A stretch of DNA of 11,460 nt from DAOTWY01 sp003696565 (lineage in GTDB: Bacteria > Chloroflexota > Anaerolineae > Aggregatilineales > Phototrophicaceae). The stretch is from NCBI GenBank assembly GCA_034435635.1, contig DAOTWY010000090.1:1-11460 (forward strand), given 5' to 3'. Made by a program: the position numbers and the translations under genes. The notes beneath the pieces are model-generated. The model saw only the letters and a program-made list of their open reading frames with translations, made no database searches and was not told the origin of the DNA. Position 1 is the first letter of the stretch. Every line of letters starts with the position of its first letter. This document shows positions 6,300-11,460 of this stretch, one piece after another.

Positions 6300-8661
6300 A
6301 CTCATCTCCTATTGGCAGCCGAACAGTGAACGTACTACCTTCCCCTAACACACTTTCAACCATAACATCGCCTTGATGATATTCAACAATCTTGCGTGCA
6401 ATGGACAAGCCAAGCCCCAGCCCCCCCGCCATTTGAGATTCCTCCCCACGATAAAATCGATCAAAAACACGGCTTAAATTTTCCGGCGCAATCCCCACAC
6501 CTGTATCCTGAATACGGATAAACAAGTTATCATCATCAACATGAGCCGAAACAAAAATCTTGCCGCCTGGTGGGGTATGCCGGACGGCGTTCATCAAAAT
6601 CTGTCGTAACGCCTGAAATATCTGTACATGATCCATCACAACCAACGGCAAATTGTCGGCGTGTTCAAAATGGAGTGTTAAGCCCTTTTGTGTGGCAGCT
6701 TCTATCATCGCTGTTTGCAGTTCACCAAACAAAACAGGGATTCGGTTCGGCTTGAAGTCAAAAGGAATACCGCTATCTAACTGAGATAACGTCAATAAAC
6801 CATTCACCAGTTTATCAAGCTGCTTCACTTGGGTCTTAATCATTTCCAAATGGTATTGGCGTTTTTCTTCATCTGCCCAGTTGTCCAATCGACTTAATAA
6901 ATAAGCACTCGTGTTGATAGAAGAAAGCGGTGTGCGGAAATCGTGACTAGCGTCCTGAACAAAATCCGCTAATAATTTAACACGCTCTTTTTCCAATAAT
7001 AAAGCGACCGCGTTTTGTTGTGCCATTTTGCGTTCCGTCACATCCACAAGCACCCCTAAAACCGCTGGTGCATTGTTCAGCCGGAACTGAGCTAGGTGTA
7101 TATCAAACCAACGTAAATTATTTTGCGAATCATAAGCACGAATTTCAAGACGATTAGGGAACTCTCCCGTATCCGCAAAGGTAATGATATGAGAGGCAAT
7201 ATCGTACCGCGATTCCGGATGCAGCAAATCCCAAAGTTGCTCTTGAATTGGCTTACCAATTTCATAACCACTTAACGCCTTACCATAAGGATTAATATAA
7301 GCTAACTCATCATTTTGGTAAATAAACACCCCAACCGGCAAGACCTCCATCAATTGACGGAAACGGCTTTCACTTTCTTTCAGTGCCCGTTCAGCTTTCA
7401 TACGATCTGTTATATCAAGTGCGCTCACCCGTAATAAGGGTTTATCACCAGGCAGGCTTACTAGCCGTAACTCAAAGTATCGCACGTCACCAGAAGCCGT
7501 TTGTCCTTGTGCGCTAATCACCGGTGTTTCCCCGCGTAATGTCCGCCGGACAACATTTAAGGTCAGTTTGGTTAAATCACGGTTGTCATCTTCCGGCAAG
7601 CGCACTAAGTCCATGGGGGTCATCTGCTTCAGTTGTTCCAAGCTATAACCAAATTGCTGGATAGCGTTTTGGTTAGCATGCACAATAAACCCTGTATCTG
7701 CATCATAAACAAAAATCGCTTCTGGGGCGTGTTCAATCAATGTCCGAAAGCGGCTTTCAGTTTGACGTAGGGACTCTTCCGCTTGTTTGCGGTCATGAAC
7801 ATCTTGCAAAACCCCTAAAATCTGTGTCAGATTGCCGGCTTCATCCCAATGAAACAATGTAATGTGATTCTGAAACCATCGCCAAACCCCGTGTTTATCT
7901 TTTAGGCGCATTTCAAACACAACATCTGTGGCTTCTCCTCGCTGTATTTTCTTCAAATGCTCAACAATCTTCGGTAAATCATCAGGATGAACATAGGTTG
8001 AAAGTCCCTCAAACGATTGTTGATAGATCTGTGCTTGTGTCGTCCCTAATACACGCTCTAATGCGAGATTAGCATAGATATTGCGTTGCTCAATCAGATC
8101 ATAAACATACACAATATCTGGCATCAGATTGGTAATTTTTTGCTTAAAATGCTCGCTTCGTTGCAGTTCAGAATATAAACGAGAGTTTTCAATTGCAACA
8201 GCAGATAAATCTGCAAAACTCGCCAATATCTTCATATCCGCTTCGGTATAGACCGCATCCGGGGCATCCTTAAGGACGGAAATCACCCCCACTACCTCAT
8301 CATCTAAGATCAGGGGCACAGCCGCAATATGCCGCACAGGTTCATGTAAATTTGAAATGCGATGTGCCCATTGATGATAGTTATAGACAATCTGCGTTTG
8401 ACGTGTTTGCCAAACAATGCCCGTAATACCGACTCCCTTTGTAACGACAATATCATCATAAAACCGCTCCTTAAAACCGTAAGCAGCACTCTGACGCATG
8501 ACCTGTGTATCAGGATCAACTAAATAAACAAACCCACGATCACCACCGATGAGCTTAACCGCTCGTTCAATAATTTGTGGCATCAACTGGTTAATATCCC
8601 GATAGCGTAATAGATCTAACGTCGTTTGATGAAGGGAATCGATATATTGTGGTAAAGACAT
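6292..8661 (-). CDS. Soluble GAF-PAS-PAS-PAS sensor histidine kinase
   Basis: This 789-aa protein has no membrane segment or signal peptide and should sense a cytoplasmic signal. Domain order: GAF (about 15-165), PAS1 (172-297), PAS2 (300-425), PAS3 (428-550), HisKA dimerisation domain (560-625) and HATPase (670-785). Short charged helices linking the PAS domains (DRKQAEESL, DRMKAERAL, ERKMAQQN) are the usual PAC connectors. The phospho-acceptor is H573 in SHDFRTPL, with D-F replacing the more common E-L. ATP-site residues are present: N691 (N box), D719 in DTGVGI (G1), FDRFYR, and GGLGLGLS (G2), so it should be active. It autophosphorylates and passes phosphate to a response regulator not encoded nearby. 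It starts 5 nt after the thioesterase stop with no strong ribosome site of its own, suggesting translation by re-initiation, and ends overlapping the hydrolase start. Confidence 0.92.
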   Translation of the reverse strand: MSLPQYIDSLHQTTLDLLRYRDINQLMPQIIERAVKLIGGDRGFVYLVDPDTQVMRQSAAYGFKERFYDDIVVTKGVGITGIVWQTRQTQIVYNYHQWAHRISNLHEPVRHIAAVPLILDDEVVGVISVLKDAPDAVYTEADMKILASFADLSAVAIENSRLYSELQRSEHFKQKITNLMPDIVYVYDLIEQRNIYANLALERVLGTTQAQIYQQSFEGLSTYVHPDDLPKIVEHLKKIQRGEATDVVFEMRLKDKHGVWRWFQNHITLFHWDEAGNLTQILGVLQDVHDRKQAEESLRQTESRFRTLIEHAPEAIFVYDADTGFIVHANQNAIQQFGYSLEQLKQMTPMDLVRLPEDDNRDLTKLTLNVVRRTLRGETPVISAQGQTASGDVRYFELRLVSLPGDKPLLRVSALDITDRMKAERALKESESRFRQLMEVLPVGVFIYQNDELAYINPYGKALSGYEIGKPIQEQLWDLLHPESRYDIASHIITFADTGEFPNRLEIRAYDSQNNLRWFDIHLAQFRLNNAPAVLGVLVDVTERKMAQQNAVALLLEKERVKLLADFVQDASHDFRTPLSSINTSAYLLSRLDNWADEEKRQYHLEMIKTQVKQLDKLVNGLLTLSQLDSGIPFDFKPNRIPVLFGELQTAMIEAATQKGLTLHFEHADNLPLVVMDHVQIFQALRQILMNAVRHTPPGGKIFVSAHVDDDNLFIRIQDTGVGIAPENLSRVFDRFYRGEESQMAGGLGLGLSIARKIVEYHQGDVMVESVLGEGSTFTVRLPIGDEYA
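6306..6310 (-). promoter_or_regulatory. Start-deciding ribosome binding site of the alpha/beta hydrolase
   Basis: AGGAG on the minus strand (6310 to 6306) lies inside the end of the kinase gene. It leaves no spacer to the ATG at 6305 and an ideal 6-nt spacer to the ATG at 6299. This selects the downstream start and couples hydrolase translation to that of the kinase. Confidence 0.65.
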
Positions 8662-8666
8662 AATTG

Positions 8667-9086
8667 TTATAAACCCGGCTCGTATGCGATGAGTCGTTTC
8701 CGCCAGTCATCTGGCATTGGAATAGTACATTCGTGCTTATAATTATAAACAACTCCCACCGCTTTGCATGTCGCGGCTAACTTGCCACTAGGCGTTACAA
8801 CTTGGTGCATCATATCAAAGCTCTTATTTCCTAAGCGGCTGCATCGCGTCCAAACGATGACCGTTTTATCCGCCATAATCAGTGGTGCTTTAAAGTCAAT
8901 TTCGATCCGCGCCAAAATTAACCCCATCTCTGAAGGGCTGCCATCCCACAAGCCTAACTCATTCACATATGTCACTCGTGCCTGCTCAATGTAGGTAGCA
9001 TACTTAGCATTGTTCACATGCCCTAATGTGTCCAAATCTCCATAGCGGATCGCCAGTTCGATATGATGCTTAAACAAATTATCCAT
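8667..9086 (-). CDS. Hotdog-fold acyl-CoA thioesterase (4HBT/YbgC-FcbC type)
   Basis: A 139-aa single hotdog domain, the normal length for 4-hydroxybenzoyl-CoA-thioesterase-like enzymes, which hydrolyse an acyl- or aroyl-CoA to the acid and CoA. The N-terminal active-site signature is clear: RYGDLDTLGHVNNAKY at 14-29, with candidate catalytic Asp at D17/D19 and GHVNN at 22-26, followed by YIEQAR. The chain length or ring preference cannot be told from sequence. The ATG at 9086 has AGGAG (9100 to 9096) 9 nt upstream and overlaps the preceding kinase stop by 8 nt (ATGGATAA). Its place between two kinases and upstream of menA makes a DHNA-CoA thioesterase role in menaquinone synthesis possible, because such enzymes are hotdog proteins. 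A general fatty acyl-CoA thioesterase is at least as likely. Confidence 0.87.
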   Translation of the reverse strand: MDNLFKHHIELAIRYGDLDTLGHVNNAKYATYIEQARVTYVNELGLWDGSPSEMGLILARIEIDFKAPLIMADKTVIVWTRCSRLGNKSFDMMHQVVTPSGKLAATCKAVGVVYNYKHECTIPMPDDWRKRLIAYEPGL

Positions 9087-10188
9087 TTATATGTTCTCCT
9101 TGTGTGCGTGGCAATGTCACAATGAATCGACTTCCTTTGCCTAATTCTGATTCAACAGAAATGTCACCATGATGATTTTCAACAATTGCCCGTACAATTG
9201 ACAACCCTAAACCAGTTCCACTAGCTGCCTGGCGATGCTCTTGTGTATCAACCCGATAAAACCGATCAAATAAACGAGGTAACGCCTTAGGTGGAATACC
9301 CAGCCCATTGTCTTCAACTATAACGGTTACAGATGACTCATCACTGGATGTTCGTATCGCAATCTCACCACCCACAGGTGTGTATTTAATGGCGTTGGAT
9401 AACAAATTCGTAAAGACCTGTTCAATAAGCAAGGCATCCGCTTCAATCATCAACAGATCATCAGGCGGTAAATCTAATGTAAAATTTTGCCCTTTTTGTT
9501 GTAAGGCGAGTTCATTCATCATCCCAACAGAAAGCAACACTTTTGATAAAGAAACCGGCTCAATGTGTAAGGGGGTGCCGCTTTCTAGGTGTCTTAAATC
9601 CAGCAACTGACGGACTAATTGATCCATCTTATTGGCACTGTTGAGTATCTGCTCAGCAATATCCTGGATATAATCTATTGGGGGGTTTGGCTCCAGTAAC
9701 ATGGAGGCATAGCCGATAATAATTTGCAACGGATTTTTAAGATCATGCGAGACCATTTGAAGAATTTGTGCCTGTGTTTCGTTCAACTGCATGATCTTTT
9801 GTCGCTGCTGTGCCATCGTCAATTGGCTGTTTACCCGCGCACTGACCTCCTCAACCTTAAAGGGTTTGGTAATATAATCCACCCCGCCAACCTGAAAAGC
9901 CCGCATTTTATCTTCAAGTTCATTTAACGCGCTGATGAATATCACTGGAATATGTTGTGTGCTAGGGTTGGCTTTAATTTGCTCACAAACTTCATACCCA
10001 TCCATATTTGGCATGCTGACATCCAAGAGGATTAAATCCGGTGTCACCGTCTTTAAAATTTCTAACGCTTCTAGCCCGTCTGCTACTTGACTAACCTGAC
10101 ACTTTTGACGTTTTAAAATGCGTGCAAGCATCTCTCGATTTACATCAATATCATCTACCACAAGGACATGTGCTTGTTCGTGTGTCAT
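9079..10188 (-). CDS. Receiver-first histidine kinase (REC-HisKA-HATPase)
   Basis: A 369-aa soluble signalling protein with an N-terminal receiver instead of a sensor domain. The receiver (about 6-122) has the acidic pair D12/D13, phospho-acceptor D56 in LLDVSMP, S86 in FISAL and K108 in TKPF, all needed for phosphorylation. A Gln-rich helix (123-142) leads into HisKA with H148 in SHDLKNPL, then a HATPase with N265 (N box), D293 in EDNGLGI, FDRFYR and GTGLGLS (324-330). It should therefore receive phosphate at D56 and use that to tune its own kinase. It may relay the signal from the GAF-PAS kinase two genes downstream, but that link is inferred. The ATG at 10188 has a GGGG stretch (10197-10194) 5 nt upstream. 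A 43-nt gap to the beta-propeller gene holds a possible -10 box. The gene overlaps the thioesterase by 8 nt. Confidence 0.92.
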   Translation of the reverse strand: MTHEQAHVLVVDDIDVNREMLARILKRQKCQVSQVADGLEALEILKTVTPDLILLDVSMPNMDGYEVCEQIKANPSTQHIPVIFISALNELEDKMRAFQVGGVDYITKPFKVEEVSARVNSQLTMAQQRQKIMQLNETQAQILQMVSHDLKNPLQIIIGYASMLLEPNPPIDYIQDIAEQILNSANKMDQLVRQLLDLRHLESGTPLHIEPVSLSKVLLSVGMMNELALQQKGQNFTLDLPPDDLLMIEADALLIEQVFTNLLSNAIKYTPVGGEIAIRTSSDESSVTVIVEDNGLGIPPKALPRLFDRFYRVDTQEHRQAASGTGLGLSIVRAIVENHHGDISVESELGKGSRFIVTLPRTQGEHING

Positions 10189-10220
10189 CTATACCCCAAA
10201 ATCGCTTATCATTTAAACTC

Positions 10221-10226
10221 ATTATA
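10221..10226 (-). promoter_or_regulatory. Candidate -10 box for the receiver kinase and downstream genes
   Basis: A perfect TATAAT reads on the minus strand from 10226 to 10221, in the gap just after the beta-propeller stop codon and 32 nt before the kinase ATG. The sequence 16-18 nt upstream is a poor -35 (ATTCTT-like); the better TTGATA (10245-10240) is only 13 nt away. An internal promoter would let the kinase-to-menA genes be expressed without the beta-propeller gene. Confidence 0.3.
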
Positions 10227-10231
10227 TGTAG

Positions 10232-11269
10232 TTATCTTGTATCAAGAATTAATCCAAACGAAACTATAACAGGGTCATACATCACTGGTTGCAACTCACC
10301 ACCAAGTGGTACATAATAAACGCCATCCATCAACGTTAATAGTATCCCTGCCCCTACAACTTGTATTTGAATAGGCACAACATCTAGCCACAAACGTGGC
10401 GGGGATTCAAAGGATACCAGGTATAAGCCATCTGGCTCTAAATAGACCAACGTATCTTCAACCCATAAATATGTCCAAATATCTGTTGCAATTTGGCGGG
10501 GTTGTGTGCCATCTGCCCGCGCCATATACAATGTATTATCCCATCCCAAATACGCCAAATAATCTGCAGTCCAAATCGGTAGACCAAAGTAACGTGCTGC
10601 AACTGTGCCAATTTGCCTTGCCTTGGTTGGAGTCAGCTCCCATAAAGCCACTGGAGGGGAATCCACTTCATGATAAAGCGCATCTGGCGTAGGGATCGCC
10701 ACGCGAATTGTCGTCAAGTCAATCTGTTGAACATCTGGGTAAAACGGCGCATGCGAGCCAGTTGCCACCGGCGGAAAAGTCAACACAGCTTCCTCAAAAA
10801 CAATTGTGCCATTCCTGCCTGTTTCATAATCTCCTGGCAATATCCGCACGCCATTCTGCGCAATCCAGCCACCGCCCGCCACCAGGTTAACCTCACCCGT
10901 TTGTAAATCCACTTCATACAACTCATCTGATGGAGCAAGCTGCTCATATTCCTTAAAATACAGTCGTCCATTTACCCAGGTCATTTGCGCAATGTTAATC
11001 GAGGGTAGAACTAAGCGGGCAACTTCTCCCTGCCACAACCACAAAGCCCCATTTTGCACATAAGCAACATCACCCGCCGCAGATACCGCCACCTGACTCA
11101 CCTCGCCAGAGGCGATCAAGCGCGCCTCACCCTGATACCACACATATAAATCCCCATCAATTGTTATCCAAGTAACCAATAAATCCTCTGGTAAACCTAA
11201 AACAGACATCCACAGCGTTGCCCACAACATCAAAACAGTCATTTTGACACAAACCCTGAACTCATCCAT
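10232..11269 (-). CDS. Probable exported beta-propeller-like protein of unknown function
   Basis: I do not recognise a named family. From the ATG at 11269 the protein is 345 aa. It opens with a short polar stretch and a hydrophobic segment (about 10-26, MTVLMLWATLWMSVLG) that fits a signal peptide or anchor. The rest is made of short beta-strand repeats with a recurring pattern of aromatic-rich strands and turns, such as GDLYVWYQGEARLI, GALWLWQGEVARLV, ELYEVDLQTGEVNLV, NTLYMARADGTQPRQI and GLYLVSFESPPRLW. This resembles TolB/WD40-like propellers with about six or seven blades. No catalytic motif is visible. The start is uncertain: an in-frame GTG lies at 11305 and another ATG at 11242, the latter with CAGGG 11 nt upstream; none has a strong ribosome site. 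It is the first gene of the minus-strand set and could be an extracytoplasmic partner of the kinases, which is speculation. Confidence 0.75.
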   Translation of the reverse strand: MDEFRVCVKMTVLMLWATLWMSVLGLPEDLLVTWITIDGDLYVWYQGEARLIASGEVSQVAVSAAGDVAYVQNGALWLWQGEVARLVLPSINIAQMTWVNGRLYFKEYEQLAPSDELYEVDLQTGEVNLVAGGGWIAQNGVRILPGDYETGRNGTIVFEEAVLTFPPVATGSHAPFYPDVQQIDLTTIRVAIPTPDALYHEVDSPPVALWELTPTKARQIGTVAARYFGLPIWTADYLAYLGWDNTLYMARADGTQPRQIATDIWTYLWVEDTLVYLEPDGLYLVSFESPPRLWLDVVPIQIQVVGAGILLTLMDGVYYVPLGGELQPVMYDPVIVSFGLILDTR

Positions 11270-11318
11270 ACTATAATTACTGTAAGGGAGAAAATGCGAA
11301 CACACAACATATCGTGTA

Positions 11319-11349
11319 ATAATATCTCTCCGCAGTACATCGCTTTAAA
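11319..11349 (-). promoter_or_regulatory. Weak candidate promoter of the minus-strand gene set
   Basis: TATTAT (11324-11319) matches the -10 consensus at five of six positions; TTTAAA (11349-11344) matches the -35 at four of six but with a 19-nt spacer. It lies in the roughly 100 nt between the IS end and the first minus-strand gene. The same stretch holds a perfect 10-bp palindrome GCTTTAAAGC (11342-11351) that overlaps the putative -35. Confidence 0.2.
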
Positions 11350-11354
11350 GCACA

Positions 11355-11460
11355 AAAACTGGAGGCAGTCGTCAATTACCACCCGCTAAAGCGTGTGGCT
11401 TGCCCCTGACTCCGAGGAGTCGGTGCTTAAGGGACGATTGACTTGCGTCCCATCGTCACA
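11355..11460 (-). ncRNA. Putative 3' part of a second TnpB guide (omega) RNA with guide
   Basis: The same scaffold as at the left edge in inverted orientation (11460 to 11371), cut by the window edge at its 5' side. The 16 nt after the element boundary (11370 to 11355, GACTGCCTCCAGTTTT) would be its guide and differ entirely from the left guide. The loop-to-end complementarity (11442-11437 with 11376-11371) is retained. The terminal hairpin has one mismatch caused by a T at 11394. Confidence 0.45.
11371..11460 (-). mobile_element. Right end of a second IS200/IS605-type element, inverted, body outside the window
   Basis: The reverse complement matches 2-91 at 89 of 90 positions and ends at the same TTGAC (11375-11371). 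The single difference (11394, opposite left position 68) puts an A opposite G in the terminal stem, which is perfect in the left copy. The two copies point into the window from both sides and have unrelated flanks, so they are separate insertions of one element type. No transposase codons are visible. Confidence 0.68.

Noticed and set aside
6421..6427. C7 homopolymer in the GAF-PAS kinase as a frameshift or phase-variation site
   Set aside because: The frame is intact across it and it encodes Gly/Leu residues of the conserved ATP-lid motif region; a seven-base run in glycine codons needs no special explanation.
1..11460. Composite transposon or linear replicon with terminal inverted repeats
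   Set aside because: The 90-nt ends are inverted repeats, but they have the hairpin-plus-TTGAC layout of IS200/IS605 right ends. Such elements do not use terminal inverted repeats or form classical composite transposons. The contents look chromosomal, with no replication, partition or telomere-protein gene.
1..11460. Circular molecule closed by terminal overlap
   Set aside because: The matching ends are in inverted, not direct, orientation, so they cannot be an assembly overlap of a circle.

Overview
The window looks like a complete contig from a Gram-negative-type or Chloroflexota-like bacterium of moderate GC content. That placement is an inference with moderate to low confidence. It rests on a giant YfhO-type membrane protein, soluble GAF/PAS histidine kinases, a receiver-first histidine kinase, menaquinone synthesis through MenA, and TnpB-type element ends. 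No rRNA, tRNA or CRISPR array is visible.

Both tips carry the same roughly 90-nt structured sequence in inverted orientation (1-91 and 11371-11460, one mismatch). Each copy has three hairpins and stops at TTGAC, as the right end of an IS200/IS605-type element with a TnpB-associated guide RNA would. The transposase bodies lie outside the window. The most likely reading is that the assembly broke at two copies of a multicopy element, so the window is the unique DNA between them.

The left third (245-4459, + strand) is one 1404-codon gene. It fuses a complete YfhO-like GT-C membrane glycosyltransferase-type protein to a complete Wzx-like lipid-linked oligosaccharide flippase. This is the most unusual protein in the window.

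The rest (4513-11269, - strand) holds six co-directional, tightly packed genes. In transcription order they are: an exported beta-propeller-like protein; a receiver-first histidine kinase; a hotdog acyl-CoA thioesterase; a soluble GAF-PAS-PAS-PAS histidine kinase; an alpha/beta hydrolase; and MenA, the menaquinone prenyltransferase. Two junctions overlap by 8 nt and another has a 5-nt gap, so the four central genes are almost certainly co-transcribed and translationally coupled. The gaps before the receiver kinase (43 nt) and before menA (about 50 nt) could hold internal promoters. The - strand set converges on the fusion gene across a 53-nt gap with a weak candidate terminator.

Functionally the window joins cell-surface glycan synthesis and export (fusion gene) with a signalling and small-metabolism operon that ends in a respiratory quinone enzyme. 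No DNA-binding response regulator is encoded here, so the targets of the two kinases must lie elsewhere.
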